Assembly: GCA_027484655.1 (NCBI GenBank)
Contig: JAIXSM010000004.1
Span: 17,183 to 81,182, forward strand
From: Hyphomicrobiales bacterium
GTDB lineage: Bacteria; Pseudomonadota; Alphaproteobacteria; Rhizobiales; Beijerinckiaceae
Direction: 5' to 3'
Length of the DNA: 64,000 bases
Positions 45,477 through 55,047 of this stretch are shown in pieces. The notes below the pieces were generated by a model. That model worked only from the letters and a program-made list of their open reading frames with translations, searched no databases and was not told the origin of the DNA. The first letter of the stretch is position 1; every line of letters starts with the position of its first letter. The position numbers and the translations under genes were made by a program.

Positions 45477-46571
45477 CTAGGCTCGCTGGCCCCCGTTGCC
45501 AAGGGAAGCGCCCCAAGCGACCGCATCTGACGCAGTATTTGAGCCGGAAACGTGAACAGAAGGCGCCTGTGACGCGACGCCGCGCCGTCGAGGCCCCTCG
45601 GGCGTGATCTCGAGCACGCCCGCCCGGGTGAGGCGGATGCGCGCGCCCGCGAGCGTCAGCGTGATCGCCGCCCGAGTACGATGGGCCTCCAGCAGGCGGC
45701 GGCAGGCCGCCTCAAGACGCTCCAGACGCGGCGGCGCGCCGGCGCCCACCCGCGCCGCCTCCGCGCCCACGAGCCGCAGGGCAAATTCTTCCGGAAGCTC
45801 GGCGATGTCGGCCATGGGCGCACAGAAAGCGCCTTGGCTGCGCCCAGCCGCAAACGCCGCGCAGGCCTGCGCTGCCGCGGCGGCGAGCGCGTCCTCGGCC
45901 CGGGCGGCGCGGGAAGCGAGGCGCGCCCAGCCAGCAGCGTCCAGACCTTCGCCGGCCAGCACGGCGGCGATCCGCCGCGCCCGCACGCGGCCAAAGCGTT
46001 CGTCCTCGTTGGATGGGTCGCGGACGAAGGGGACGTCCGCAGCCTCGCAATGGGCCACCAGCCGGGCTTTCGCCACGCCAAGAAGGGGGCGCGCAAGCGC
46101 CACCCCCTGCCGCGCTGTCAACGGCTTCATGCCCGCCAGGCCGGCGATTGAACTGCCGCGCGTTAGCCGCATCAGCACCGTCTCGGCCTGATCGTCCGCG
46201 TGGTGGGCGGTGACGATCACGCCCGCGCCGATGCTGGCCGCGTGGGCGCGCAGGAGCGCGTAGCGCGCGTCCCGGGCGCGCTCCTGCAAGCGCGCGGCGG
46301 GCTTGTCACCGGTCCATGGAAGAGTCGTGTGGGGAACGGCAAGCTTTCGAGCAAATGCGCCGGCCATCTCCGCCTCAGCTGCGCTTTCAGGGCGCAAGCC
46401 ATGATCGACCGTAGCGGCGAACAGCGCCGGACCCGAAGGGCGCGCGGCGCGCCAGCGCACCGCAAGATCGAGGAGCGCCATGGAGTCCGGCCCTCCGGAG
46501 ATGGCGAGCAGGAGCGCGGGCGCGGCCGAGAGCGGGGCGAACAGCGCCTCGCCCTCGTCAGGCGTCAGCAC
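45477..46571 (-). CDS. tilS: tRNA(Ile)-lysidine synthase TilS
   Basis: A 364-residue enzyme that modifies the wobble cytidine of tRNA-Ile(CAU) to lysidine. The PP-loop is [21 protein letters not shown] near residue 24, followed by [11 protein letters not shown] and [18 protein letters not shown]. The GTG at 46571 is chosen: it overlaps the cpoB stop by seven bases, and a longer frame to 46661 would lie wholly inside cpoB. The C-terminal substrate-binding domains of the long E. coli type are mostly missing, as is usual in this class. Confidence 0.92.
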   Translation of the reverse strand: MLTPDEGEALFAPLSAAPALLLAISGGPDSMALLDLAVRWRAARPSGPALFAATVDHGLRPESAAEAEMAGAFARKLAVPHTTLPWTGDKPAARLQERARDARYALLRAHAASIGAGVIVTAHHADDQAETVLMRLTRGSSIAGLAGMKPLTARQGVALARPLLGVAKARLVAHCEAADVPFVRDPSNEDERFGRVRARRIAAVLAGEGLDAAGWARLASRAARAEDALAAAAAQACAAFAAGRSQGAFCAPMADIAELPEEFALRLVGAEAARVGAGAPPRLERLEAACRRLLEAHRTRAAITLTLAGARIRLTRAGVLEITPEGPRRRGVASQAPSVHVSGSNTASDAVAWGASLGNGGQRA

Positions 46572-47647
46572 TGCGCCCGCTTCAGCTCGCGCTCGGCGGC
46601 GGCGCGGGTTGAGGGGGCGGCGTTGGGATATTTGCGCGGAACCTCCGCCCAGGCGGCGCACGCCTGCTCCTTGGCGCCCAGCCTCTCAAGCGACTGGCCG
46701 AGCCGGTGGAGGCTGGACGGGGCCTGCGCTGACTTGGCGTGCTCGGTGGTGACCTTGAGGAACTGCTCGGCCGCCTCGCGGTGCCGGTTCCGGCGGGCGT
46801 AAACGTCGCCAAGGTTGTGCACGGCCTCAGGCGCCAGCCTGCTGGTCGGATATCGCTGGAGAAACTCTTTCAGGCGGGCCTCGGCGCCGTCGAAATCGCT
46901 CTGGCGTATGGCCAGAAGCGCGGCGTCCAGCTGCTCGCGCGGACTGGCGGGGGCCAACGTGGAGACCGTCGGATCCGCGGGGACCGCCGCCTGGCGGGCA
47001 GGCTGCGGCTGGCGCGAGGGATCCAGCGCGATAGGCGCCGTCGCCGGCAGCGGCGCCGATGCGTTGGAGCCCGGCGGCAAGGGACTGGCGGGCATGGAGC
47101 TGGCGGGCGTGGAACTGGAGGGCATGGAACTGGCGGGACGACGCGGGTTCAGCAGGTCCAGCGGCGCGCTCACCTCCTGAGCAACCGCAGGATCGGCCCC
47201 GAGCGGACCCGAGATCGCCGCCGATCGGTCCATTTGCCCTAGCACGCGCGGCGCGCCGGGCGCTGCAGGCGACTGGGCGGGATCGAACGCATCGCCGCGC
47301 CCGCGCGGCGGGGTCGCCCCGGCCACGGGTGGCGGGGAGGCGAGATCCATGGGCTCGCCCCGCCGCTGGGCGGAAGGGGCGGCCTGCGGCGCGGGGTCCT
47401 GAAACCGGCGCACCTGCTCTTCGAGGCGGCGATTCTGGAACTGCGCCTCTTCAAGTTGGCCGGTGAGATTGCGGATCTGGTTCTCCAGCCGCTCGATGCG
47501 CAGCATCAGGGCGGCGGGATCGCCCTGCCCCGCCGGCTCCTGCTGGCCGGAGCGACCAAAAAACTGCGCCTGCGCTCCCGGGGCCGTCATGAGCATGATC
47601 GATGCGACGAGACCGGCTGCGGAGACGAAGGTTCTTGGAGGGGACAT
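46565..47647 (-). CDS. cpoB: Cell division coordinator CpoB (YbgF), Tol-Pal system
   Basis: A 360-residue periplasmic protein. After a signal peptide (cut after AQAQ) comes a coiled coil (about residues 45-85, LRIERLENQIRNLTGQLEEA), a long Pro/Ala/Ser-rich linker, then three TPR repeats at the C-terminus (DAALLAIRQSDFDGAEARLK onward). CpoB links peptidoglycan synthesis to Tol-driven outer-membrane constriction. The ATG at 47647 is used; a GTG nine bases earlier is an alternative. The linker contains a 15-bp tandem repeat. It lies between pal and tilS. Confidence 0.92.
   Translation of the reverse strand: MSPPRTFVSAAGLVASIMLMTAPGAQAQFFGRSGQQEPAGQGDPAALMLRIERLENQIRNLTGQLEEAQFQNRRLEEQVRRFQDPAPQAAPSAQRRGEPMDLASPPPVAGATPPRGRGDAFDPAQSPAAPGAPRVLGQMDRSAAISGPLGADPAVAQEVSAPLDLLNPRRPASSMPSSSTPASSMPASPLPPGSNASAPLPATAPIALDPSRQPQPARQAAVPADPTVSTLAPASPREQLDAALLAIRQSDFDGAEARLKEFLQRYPTSRLAPEAVHNLGDVYARRNRHREAAEQFLKVTTEHAKSAQAPSSLHRLGQSLERLGAKEQACAAWAEVPRKYPNAAPSTRAAAERELKRAQC
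47085..47140. repeat. 15-bp tandem repeat inside cpoB
   Basis: Units CTGGCGGGCATGGAG (47085), CTGGCGGGCGTGGAA (47100), CTGGAGGGCATGGAA (47115) and a partial fourth encode a repeated Ser/Pro/Ala/Met segment of the CpoB linker. The period is five codons, so copy changes keep the frame. Confidence 0.85.
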
Positions 47648-47755
47648 TGGCGACACCGGACCGATTGCGATTCCCCGGCGGACCGGGGAAGCTTTTCATC
47701 AACATAGGCCCGCCTTTGGCCAAAGTGAGGCGCTGGCGGGCGGAAACGCGGCGCG

Positions 47756-48253
47756 TCAGTTGCCGAGCACCGTCACGGCGCGACGGTTCTGCGACCAGCA
47801 CGAGATGTCGTTGCACACCGCGACCGGACGCTCCTTGCCGAAGCTGATGGTGCGAATGCGCGAGGCCGGCACGCCGCGGGCGACAAGATAGTTCTTCGTG
47901 ACTTCGCCACGCTTGGCGCCGAGCGCGAAGTTGTACTCGCGGGTGCCGCGCTCGTCGGCGTGGCCCTCGATGGTGATCGTGTAGCGGGGGTACTGGGCGA
48001 GCCAGCGCGACTGCTTGTCCAGCGTCGCCTGCGCCTGCGAGGTGAGGTCCGTCGAATCGGTCTCGAAGAAGACGCGGTCGCCGACGTTGACGACAAAATC
48101 CTGCTGGCTGCCGGGCGTCGCAGCGCCGGCGCGACCGCCCAGGCCGGACGGATCCGCGTTGGGATCAGGGGTCTTCGAGCAGGCGGCTATGGCGAGGGCT
48201 GCGGTCAGAGCGGCAGCCAGACGCACGACCCGGGCGCTTGTGAAAGTCGTCAT
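47756..48253 (-). CDS. pal: Peptidoglycan-associated lipoprotein Pal
   Basis: A 165-residue outer-membrane lipoprotein. The signal ends in the lipobox LAIAAC with lipidated Cys25. The OmpA-like domain binds peptidoglycan: VFFETDSTDLTSQAQATLDK, IEGHADERGTREYNFALGAK and YLVARGVPASRIRTISFGKE. The ATG at 48253 has GAGGAG upstream. It precedes cpoB. The expected upstream genes tolQRAB are replaced by a divergent dehydrogenase. Confidence 0.97.
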   Translation of the reverse strand: MTTFTSARVVRLAAALTAALAIAACSKTPDPNADPSGLGGRAGAATPGSQQDFVVNVGDRVFFETDSTDLTSQAQATLDKQSRWLAQYPRYTITIEGHADERGTREYNFALGAKRGEVTKNYLVARGVPASRIRTISFGKERPVAVCNDISCWSQNRRAVTVLGN

Positions 48254-48518
48254 TCGGTACTCCTCAGGGAACTCTCGCCCGCAGCAGGGCCCCGGGCTTC
48301 CCCCAAGCCCTACCGCGCCCATGGTTAAATGAAGGTTCCATCAACCTTGATGCGAGCTTCCCGCAGTGTGTTGCATCGTGGGGATTGCGAGGTAATGGTT
48401 AACAGACGGTTGATGGCGCGATTGCGGCAAAGCCAAGGCTGGAGCGAGATCGTGGCTGTTCGTCGTCCGTAGTTGCGAAATGGCAACGTCGGACGCCCGC
48501 CGCGCGCGGGAGGGTGAC

Positions 48519-49487
48519 ATGGCTGTAGCGGTTCTTTTCAATCCCCACGGCGACCGGGCCGGTTTCGAGGCCCTGCGGTCTGCGTTCCCGCAACTCGAAC
48601 TGCGATTCGCGGATGAGCCGGACGACCTCGCCGCCGCCCTGCCCGGCGCAGACGTCCTCATCACCACGAATCGCGTCTATACGCCCGAAAACGCGGCGAT
48701 CATCCGCGCGCGGGGCGCAAACCTGCGCTGGATCGCGTTTCTCACCTCGGGCGTGGACAAGGCCGTGGCCAGCGGCCTGCCGCCCGGCGTCGTAGTGACC
48801 AATGTGGCCGGTCTGCGCGCGTTCGCCGTCTCTGAGCACGCGTTCTCGCTGATGCTCGGGCTCGTGCGCCGGGTGCGCGACACGGAGGCCGCGCGCGCCC
48901 GTGCGTTCTGGACCCGCGACGTCACCACGCCGCGGCTCGACAATCTCGCCGGCAAGCATCTCGTGATCGTTGGCGCGGGCGCCATCGGCCAGGACATCGC
49001 CCGTAAAGCCAAAGCGTTCGACATGCGCGTCACGGGCGTGAGCCGGTCAAACGCGCCGCTGCCCCACTTCGACGCCATGCGCCCGCGCGCGGACCTCATT
49101 GCCGCCGCCGGGCAAGCCGACATCCTGCTGGTGGCTGCGACCTACGAGGCGGCCACCCACGGCATGATCTCCCGCGACGTGATTGCGGCGTTGCCGGGCG
49201 GCGCGTTCCTCATCAACATCGCCCGCGGCCTCCTCGTGGACGAGGCCGCCCTCACGGAAGCGTTGCAGGCCGGGCGAATCGCCGGCGCCGGCCTGGACGT
49301 GATGGAGGACGAGCCCCTGCCCGCAGCGAGCCCGCTGTGGACCCTCGACAACGTGCTGATGACACCGCACATCGCAGGCGCGGGCGGCAAGGGAACCGGC
49401 GCCACCCACGCGAGCATGTTCGCCGACAACCTGAAGCTCTGGCTTGCCGGCGAGCCACTGGAGAAGGTGGTGATCGCGCGAACCTGA
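48519..49487 (+). CDS. D-2-hydroxyacid dehydrogenase
   Basis: A 322-residue cytosolic NAD(P)-dependent dehydrogenase. The nucleotide loop is VIVGAGAIGQDIAR (GxGxxG), and the catalytic residues appear in NIARGLLVDEAALTEAL (Arg), DVMEDEPLP (Glu) and MTPHIAG (His). The ATG at 48519 has GGGAGGGTG upstream; a 13-codon longer frame lacks a ribosome site. It is divergent from pal. The substrate is probably a 2-keto acid or glyoxylate. Confidence 0.9.
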   Translation: MAVAVLFNPHGDRAGFEALRSAFPQLELRFADEPDDLAAALPGADVLITTNRVYTPENAAIIRARGANLRWIAFLTSGVDKAVASGLPPGVVVTNVAGLRAFAVSEHAFSLMLGLVRRVRDTEAARARAFWTRDVTTPRLDNLAGKHLVIVGAGAIGQDIARKAKAFDMRVTGVSRSNAPLPHFDAMRPRADLIAAAGQADILLVAATYEAATHGMISRDVIAALPGGAFLINIARGLLVDEAALTEALQAGRIAGAGLDVMEDEPLPAASPLWTLDNVLMTPHIAGAGGKGTGATHASMFADNLKLWLAGEPLEKVVIART

Positions 49488-49516
49488 CGCAGGCGCTCAG
49501 ACAGCGAGCGCCTGCG
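49488..49516. terminator. Hairpin across the convergent stops of the dehydrogenase and ABC exporter genes
   Basis: CGCAGGCGCT (49488-49497) pairs perfectly with AGCGCCTGCG (49507-49516) around a 9-nt loop, straddling the ABC gene's last codons. There is no T-run on the plus strand, so it is only a possible bidirectional terminator. Confidence 0.4.
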
Positions 49517-51299
49517 CCCCGGTTTCGAACTGAAGGCGCGCCAGCCGGGCGTAGAGGCCGCCCTGCGCAACGAGGGCCGCGTGAGCGCCCTCTTCCACGA
49601 TGCGCCCCTCGTCCATCACCAGAATACGGTCGGCCTTCAGCACCGTTGCAAGCCGGTGGGCGATGACCAGCGTGGTGCGCGAGCCCATCACGTTCTCCAG
49701 CGCCGTCTGCACGAGGCTTTCGTTCTCGGCGTCGAGCGCCGAGGTGGCCTCGTCCAGCAGCAGGATCGGCGCGTCCTTGAGGATGGCGCGGGCGATGGCG
49801 AGCCGCTGGCGCTGACCGCCGGACAGGGTGACGCCGCGCTCACCGACGCGGGTCTCGTAGCCGTTGGGAAGCGCGGTGATGAACTCGTCAGCGGCGGCGC
49901 GGCGGGCGGCCTCGACGATGGCGTCCCGGCTGGCGTCAGCGCAGCCATAGGCGATGTTCTCCATGATCGAGCCGCCAAAGATGAACGGCTCCTGCGGCAC
50001 AAGCGCGATTCGCGCGCGCAGGTCCGCCGGCGTCATGCGGGACACATCCACGCCGTCCACCAGCACGCGCCCCGACTGGGGATCGTAGAAGCGCATGAGA
50101 AGCTGGAACACGGTGGATTTGCCGGCCCCGGAAGGTCCGACAATCGCCACCGTTTCGCCGGAGCGCACCGCAAAATCGAGCCCTCGCAGGGCTGGCGCGT
50201 CGGGGCGGGCGGCATAGGCGAAGCCGACCGCCGCAAAGGCGATCTCTCCCCGGGCCGGGGTGGGCGCAGGCGTCGGGTTGGCGGGCGCGGTGACCTCCGC
50301 AGGCGTGTCGAGAAGCTCTGCGATGCGCGCGGCGGCGCCCGCGGCGGAGGACACCTCGCTCCACACTTCGGAGAGCTGGCCCAGCGCGCTGGCGCCGAAG
50401 ACGGCGTAAAGCACGAACTGCGACAGGGCGCCCCCGGTCATGCGTCCCGACAGCACATCCTGCGCGCCGAGCCAGAGCACGCCAATCACGCTGGCGAAGG
50501 CGAGGAAAATGGCGATGACCGTGAGAAACGCCCGCGCGCCGATGGCGCGGCTGGCGGCGTCATACGCGTGCTCCACCGCGCCGCCGAAACGGCTGATGGT
50601 GGCGGGCTCCGCGTTGAACGCCTGCATGGTGCGCACGGCGCCGAGGTTCTCGGCGGCGAACGCGGAGGCCTCGGCCAACGTGTCCTGCGCGCGCCGGGAG
50701 CGCTCGCGCACCGACCGGCCGGAGGCCACGAGCGGCAGCACGATCACAGGGATCGCGATCAGCACGAGGCCGGACAGCTTCGGGCTCGTGTAGACCATCA
50801 TGCTGATAGCGCCCACGAACATGAACAGGTTGCGCAACGCGACCGAGGCGGACGAGCCAAACGCCGATTTCATCTGCGTGGTGTCGGCGGTGAGCCGGGA
50901 CACAAGCTCGCCGACCCGCGCCCGGTCGTAGAAGGCAGCGTCAAGCCGCACCAGGTGCGCGAACACGTCCCGGCGCAAGTCCGCGACCACGCGCTCGCCG
51001 ATGGTCATCACGAGGTAGTACCGTGCGCCGGAGGCAAGCCCCAGCACCGCCACCACCGCCATCATGGCGCCAAAATAGCTGTCGATGGCGCCCACATTGT
51101 CTGTGGAGAACCCGTGATCGATCATGCCGCGCACGGCGACAGGCACGGTCAGGGTCGCTGCCGACGCGACGGTAAGCGCGAGAATGGCCGCCATGACGCG
51201 CCCGCGATGGCGCACGGCGTAGGGCACGAGGGGGAGCAGGGCCTTGAGCGACGCGCGTGGACGCGCACGTTCCTCCCCGGAGGTCGTCTGGTCTGTCAT
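49497..51299 (-). CDS. ABC transporter, fused permease/ATP-binding exporter (MsbA-like)
   Basis: A 600-residue type IV ABC half-exporter that would work as a homodimer. The N-terminal six-helix domain (residues about 25-320) is followed by the ATPase with Walker A VGPSGAGKSTVFQLLM, signature TLSGGQRQRLAIARAI, Walker B LLLDEATSALD and the switch histidine in LVIAHRLATV. Sequence is of the MsbA/LmrA group, but flanking genes give no clue to the cargo, which could be a lipid or a drug. Confidence 0.92.
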   Translation of the reverse strand: MTDQTTSGEERARPRASLKALLPLVPYAVRHRGRVMAAILALTVASAATLTVPVAVRGMIDHGFSTDNVGAIDSYFGAMMAVVAVLGLASGARYYLVMTIGERVVADLRRDVFAHLVRLDAAFYDRARVGELVSRLTADTTQMKSAFGSSASVALRNLFMFVGAISMMVYTSPKLSGLVLIAIPVIVLPLVASGRSVRERSRRAQDTLAEASAFAAENLGAVRTMQAFNAEPATISRFGGAVEHAYDAASRAIGARAFLTVIAIFLAFASVIGVLWLGAQDVLSGRMTGGALSQFVLYAVFGASALGQLSEVWSEVSSAAGAAARIAELLDTPAEVTAPANPTPAPTPARGEIAFAAVGFAYAARPDAPALRGLDFAVRSGETVAIVGPSGAGKSTVFQLLMRFYDPQSGRVLVDGVDVSRMTPADLRARIALVPQEPFIFGGSIMENIAYGCADASRDAIVEAARRAAADEFITALPNGYETRVGERGVTLSGGQRQRLAIARAILKDAPILLLDEATSALDAENESLVQTALENVMGSRTTLVIAHRLATVLKADRILVMDEGRIVEEGAHAALVAQGGLYARLARLQFETGAQALAV

Positions 51300-51357
51300 G
51301 AGAGTTATTTACGCGGTTTATTGCGCCCTCGGGAAGAGGGCGTTGCGCCCGGGCTTC

Positions 51358-51386
51358 TTGTGTCCCCCGTTCGCGTCATGTATACG
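51358..51386 (+). promoter_or_regulatory. Candidate sigma-70 promoter of rpmE
   Basis: TTGTGT (51358-51363) and TATACG (51381-51386) are separated by 17 bp, placing a start near 51393, about 68 bp before the rpmE ATG. Confidence 0.55.
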
Positions 51387-51417
51387 ACCCGCCAATCCCC
51401 CGAGGGACCGAGCTTCT

Positions 51418-51438
51418 GACGCGGCCGTGAGCCGCGTC
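51418..51438 (+). promoter_or_regulatory. Hairpin in the rpmE leader
   Basis: GACGCGGC and GCCGCGTC form a perfect 8-bp stem with loop CGTGA, ending 13 bp before the ribosome site GAGGAC. It could modulate rpmE translation, as leader structures do for many ribosomal protein genes. Confidence 0.5.
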
Positions 51439-51460
51439 TTCGCATTGCGAGGACAAGGCC

Positions 51461-51688
51461 ATGAAGGCGAACATCCATCCCGATTACCACGTCATCAAGG
51501 TCGTGATGACCGACGGCACCGATTTCACGACGCGCTCCACCTACGGCAGCGACGGCGCGGTGCTCAACCTTGACATCGACCCCAAGACGCACCCGGCGTG
51601 GACCGGCGGCACCCAGCAGCTCATGGACCGCGGCGGCCGCCTCTCGCGCTTCAACGCTCGCTTCGGCGCTCTGGGCGTCAAGAAGTAA
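51461..51688 (+). CDS. rpmE: 50S ribosomal protein L31
   Basis: A 75-residue ribosomal protein: [19 protein letters not shown] at the start and [21 protein letters not shown] at the end. It lacks the CxxC zinc-binding cysteines, so it is the C-minus form, yet it keeps the length of the RpmE type. The ribosome site GAGGAC is well placed. It sits alone between the divergent ABC exporter and a convergent porin. Confidence 0.98.
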   Translation: MKANIHPDYHVIKVVMTDGTDFTTRSTYGSDGAVLNLDIDPKTHPAWTGGTQQLMDRGGRLSRFNARFGALGVKK

Positions 51689-51711
51689 GCTGCGCTCAGG
51701 CGCACGCGGAA

Positions 51712-51735
51712 GATCCCGGACCAGCGTCCGGGATC
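51712..51735 (+). terminator. 10-bp perfect stem-loop after rpmE
   Basis: GATCCCGGAC and GTCCGGGATC pair around CAGC, 23 bp after the rpmE stop. No T-run follows directly; the stronger terminator lies just behind it. Confidence 0.6.
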
Positions 51736-51747
51736 AGTCCCAGGATT

Positions 51748-51775
51748 AACCCCGTCGCTCTCCGGCGGGGTTTTT
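51748..51775 (+). terminator. Rho-independent terminator of rpmE
   Basis: AACCCCG (51748-51754) pairs with CGGGGTT (51766-51772), with partial pairing inside the loop, followed by TTTTT. Confidence 0.88.
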
Positions 51776-51865
51776 CGTTTTCTGACGCGGTTTTTTGTTC
51801 GCCGGACACGTTATTGCGCGCCGGAGCCGGCTATGGGCCGGGACGTTTCAGCTTTATGCATCAAA

Positions 51866-51893
51866 CAAAAACCCCCGGCGTGGACCGGGGGTT
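51866..51893 (-). terminator. Rho-independent terminator of the porin gene
   Basis: Read on the minus strand: AACCCCCGG, a 6-nt loop, CCGGGGGTT, then TTTGTTT. It is 62 bp after the porin stop. Confidence 0.9.
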
Positions 51894-51955
51894 CGTTAGT
51901 GCTCGGCGGCGGCCCGTAGGCCGCCATTCGCTTGCAAGAAGCGGTTCGCTGCGGA

Positions 51956-53491
51956 TCAGAAGTTCCGCTCGACGCGCAGGCGACCGGTGACATTCCCCTC
52001 GGAGACGCTGGCGACCGCATTGGGCGCATCCGCAAACGGGGCGAAGCGGATGTCCTGGCTCACGCGGGCGTAGATGACCTCGACGCCGATTTCGAAGTCG
52101 CGGGTGGGAAGCCACGTCAGCTGGTTGCCGATGTTCCACACCGTGGCGTCGCCGAAACCGCCGCTGACCCCGCCCGTCGCCGTCGTCGGACCCCAAACCC
52201 GCGCGCGGGCCGTCGTCGGGGCCTCAATCTGGCCGTAAGACACCCAGAGCGACGAACGCCACTGCGGCGTCCAGAAGTGCTGGAGGAGGGCCGCCAGATT
52301 CCACGACTTGACCGTCTCGATCCGGTAAGGATCAGCCGCCGTGCCGGCGCCGTAGACGCCGTAGCTCGGATGGTTGATGACGAAGCCGCCAACGTCGCGG
52401 TTGTAGGCGGATGTCTTCACCGAACTCCAGTTGGTGGTGTACTCGGTCATGCCATCGGCATAGGCGCCGTGCAGCCAGAGAGCGCTGCCCGAGGCGAGCA
52501 TGGGAAGATTGAACTTCACACCTGCGCCCAGAGCCCACACCGTTTCCTGCACATCGACGGTCGCGACCTGGTTGACCTCGCTCACGCGACCAACCGCGCC
52601 GATGAACGCAATTTCACCCCAGCCCTGGGTCCACTCGACACGACCATTGACCTGCGGGAACGAGTTGTAGGCGAAGTTCGTCTGCCCGCCGCCGCCCAGC
52701 ACCGCAGCCGGCGCGGTGATGGAGGAGAAGCGGCCGGTTGCGCGGGTGTCGGAGGGATCCTGCAGGGCGATGGTCGCCGAGAGCCCGCCGCCGAACGTGT
52801 ACGTGTACGCGATCTGCTTGGCGCCGTTGGCGAACGAGGCCCAGTGGCCGGAGCCGTAGGGTACGCTCGGCATAAAGGCGAAGTTGTCTCGCGCGGCGCC
52901 GAAGGTGAAATTGGCGAACCGCACGAAAGCAGCTTCGAGGGTGCTGCCAGTGCCTGTCCCCGTGCCGCCGTAGACTTCCTGCAGGACGCCGCTGACGCGC
53001 GCCATGCGCAGCAGGGCCACGGCCTGCACGACGCCCCATGGAGTGGGTGTGCGGGCGTCGATGCCGATACGACCGCGCGCCTCCCAGCCCCACGTGTTGA
53101 CCGCATCAGAGGCCACGCCCGCCGAGCCCAGAAGCGGGAATAGCCTGGGGGCGCCGGTCGGATTCAGCACGGTCGCCTGACCAGCGTTGATCTGTGCGGT
53201 CGTGGCGACGGTTTGGTTCGGCCCGACACCGACATAAGCCGTTCCGGGCGCAGCCACAGCCGTGAACACATCCTGCGCGGCCACGAAGGCATAGTCGGCG
53301 CGGACCCGGCCGCTGATGCGAAGGCAGGTCTGCGTGCCGGGAATGAAGAAGAAGCCGCTTCCGTAGGCGTCGCAGACGCGGACGTATTCAACCGGCGCGG
53401 CCTTGCGCGTCGGCAAATCGACGGCCTGCGCCCCCAAGCCCGTGAGGAGCACAGCTCCCGTTCCCAGAAGTGCGTTTTTAAACAGCCCCAT
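51956..53491 (-). CDS. Omp2-type porin
   Basis: A 511-residue outer-membrane porin of the Rhizobiales Omp2a/Omp2b family. A signal peptide (cut after LGAQA) is followed by [20 protein letters not shown] and [20 protein letters not shown], the family's conserved start with its cysteine pair. The C-terminal GRLRVERNF ends in Phe, as needed for BAM-mediated insertion. It would form a trimeric 16-stranded general diffusion pore. GGAGGGATC precedes the ATG. It has its own terminator. Confidence 0.94.
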   Translation of the reverse strand: MGLFKNALLGTGAVLLTGLGAQAVDLPTRKAAPVEYVRVCDAYGSGFFFIPGTQTCLRISGRVRADYAFVAAQDVFTAVAAPGTAYVGVGPNQTVATTAQINAGQATVLNPTGAPRLFPLLGSAGVASDAVNTWGWEARGRIGIDARTPTPWGVVQAVALLRMARVSGVLQEVYGGTGTGTGSTLEAAFVRFANFTFGAARDNFAFMPSVPYGSGHWASFANGAKQIAYTYTFGGGLSATIALQDPSDTRATGRFSSITAPAAVLGGGGQTNFAYNSFPQVNGRVEWTQGWGEIAFIGAVGRVSEVNQVATVDVQETVWALGAGVKFNLPMLASGSALWLHGAYADGMTEYTTNWSSVKTSAYNRDVGGFVINHPSYGVYGAGTAADPYRIETVKSWNLAALLQHFWTPQWRSSLWVSYGQIEAPTTARARVWGPTTATGGVSGGFGDATVWNIGNQLTWLPTRDFEIGVEVIYARVSQDIRFAPFADAPNAVASVSEGNVTGRLRVERNF

Positions 53492-53723
53492 AGATCCCTC
53501 CGAAAGTGTCTGCGGGCGAGTAGCCGCCCCGCGTTGCTCGCCCTGTGTCGGGAGGGCAAAGTCACTCTGGGTTGATACGTCACTGGGGCGCGCTGCGGAA
53601 GCATTTGTAGCTATTTTAGAAATGTTAAGCTTTAAAATGTATCCTTAATGTTGCAAAGATGGCACAAATTCGAACGCAACCCTCTGATCTGAACGCTTCC
53701 GGAGACAGCGCCGGCCACAACGC

Positions 53724-53751
53724 AAAAGGCGGCCGCCCAGGGGCGACCGCC
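53724..53751 (-). terminator. Rho-independent terminator of the 384-residue barrel gene
   Basis: On the minus strand GGCGGTCGCCC pairs with GGGCGGCCGCC (one U-G pair) around two bases, followed by TTTT. It starts 22 bp after the stop of the gene ending at 53774. Confidence 0.88.
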
Positions 53752-53773
53752 TCTCGTTACAGTTTGCCGATGG

Positions 53774-54928
53774 TCAGTAAGCGGCGACGACCGGAGCCGC
53801 CGGGCGCGGAGCGACGGGGAAGCCGAAGTTGAGGCCGACACGGAAGATGTGCCCGTCCAGGTTCTGGCGGATCGTGATCGGGGCGGCCGTGCGGGTCGTG
53901 GTCGTTCCCATCGAACCGGAGCCGACGATCGTCGTCGTAGTGGTCACGCCGCTGGCGGTGAGCGTCTGGTCGCCCAGATCGTAATAGAGATACTCGGCCT
54001 TGAGCGAGAAGCCAGAGGTCATCATCCATTCAGCGCCGAGGCCGACGGTCCAGCCGAACTCGCCGTTGCTGCTGCGCCGGCCGTCCCACGTGGTGGCGCT
54101 GTTCACCCGGAGGGTCTGGGCCGCCGTTCCCAGCGGTCCCGGGCTCGCCCCGACAGCGGGTCCAACGGCCCGCGTTTCACGGAACGCCTCGTTGACGAAG
54201 CCGCTGGCGTTCATCTGCACGCCGCCGAGGGCGAGACCGCCCGTGGCGTAGAGCAGAACCGGGCCAGCCGCGAAGCCAGCGCGCAGGCGGGCCGTAGACA
54301 GCCAGTTCATGCGCGCGCTCGTCGCCAGCGACGCACTTTCGTCATAGATGCCGATAAAGCGCTCCTGCTGACGCGTCACCTCGGGAAATTCACCGCCCGA
54401 ACTGGCCGCTGGGGTGTCGAACTGATAGTCCGCCGTTCCCGCGCCGTAAAATGCGCTGCGGTTGCGGTTGTTGAGGAACGACACGTCCGCTTCAACGCCG
54501 AACACGAAGCTGCCGGACTGCCAGTTGTAGCCGGCGTTGAGCGAGCCCACGAAGCCATTGCGGCGCCCGTCCGTGCGCTCGTCGAAGCTGATGCCCGGGA
54601 GCACAAAATTCTGGTCGGTCCGCTCGCAGGGGGAATCGCAGCCGCCACGGCGGTACGCGAACTGATCGTGCGCCGCGAGGAAGCCCTCACCCCGGTAGAC
54701 GTCGCCCACGAACCCCGGCTGGCCAGTCGCGGCCTGCGGCAGGCCGATGCTGCTGTTCGACCGGCTGTTGTGCCAGCCGAAGGAGACGCCGCCGTAGAAG
54801 CCGCCCCATTGGTTGAACTGAACGATGACCGGCGCCGCCGAGACCACCCGGGCCGGCGCCAGGTCGGCGGCCATGGCGACCATGGGGGCAACCCCCATCA
54901 CAGCGCCAAGCAGAATTGCTTTCTTCAT
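53774..54928 (-). CDS. Outer-membrane beta-barrel protein, Omp25/RopB-like
   Basis: A 384-residue protein with a signal peptide (MKKAILLGAVMGVAPMVAMA) and mature start ADLAPARVV, the ADL start of rhizobial Omp25-like proteins. QFNQWGGFYGGVSFGWHNSR, NGFVGSLNAGYNWQSGSFVF, YDESASLATSARMNWLSTAR and VLLYATGGLALGG follow the eight-stranded barrel pattern of this family, with unusually long loops including a Cys pair (GGCDSPCER). It ends FRVGLNFGF plus a short Pro/Ala tail. The ATG at 54928 has GGAGGGACG upstream. Confidence 0.88.
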   Translation of the reverse strand: MKKAILLGAVMGVAPMVAMAADLAPARVVSAAPVIVQFNQWGGFYGGVSFGWHNSRSNSSIGLPQAATGQPGFVGDVYRGEGFLAAHDQFAYRRGGCDSPCERTDQNFVLPGISFDERTDGRRNGFVGSLNAGYNWQSGSFVFGVEADVSFLNNRNRSAFYGAGTADYQFDTPAASSGGEFPEVTRQQERFIGIYDESASLATSARMNWLSTARLRAGFAAGPVLLYATGGLALGGVQMNASGFVNEAFRETRAVGPAVGASPGPLGTAAQTLRVNSATTWDGRRSSNGEFGWTVGLGAEWMMTSGFSLKAEYLYYDLGDQTLTASGVTTTTTIVGSGSMGTTTTRTAAPITIRQNLDGHIFRVGLNFGFPVAPRPAAPVVAAY

Positions 54929-54969
54929 TGTCGTCCCTCCTGAATCGTCCCTTTGCACGGAGACGATCG

Positions 54970-55047
54970 CCTCACTATGATATTTGTCACAGTGATGGCT
55001 ACAGTAGTGACGTATTAAGTAATTCTTATAGTGATCAATGTGTCATA
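54970..55047 (-). promoter_or_regulatory. AT-rich control region with TCAC/GTGA half-sites
   Basis: The region upstream of the Omp25-like gene is markedly AT-richer than its surroundings and holds the palindrome TCACAGTGA (54987-54995) plus further TCAC or GTGA half-sites at 54972, 55007 and 55031. Spaced half-sites of this sort suggest a regulator binding site; the regulator is not known. Confidence 0.4.
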
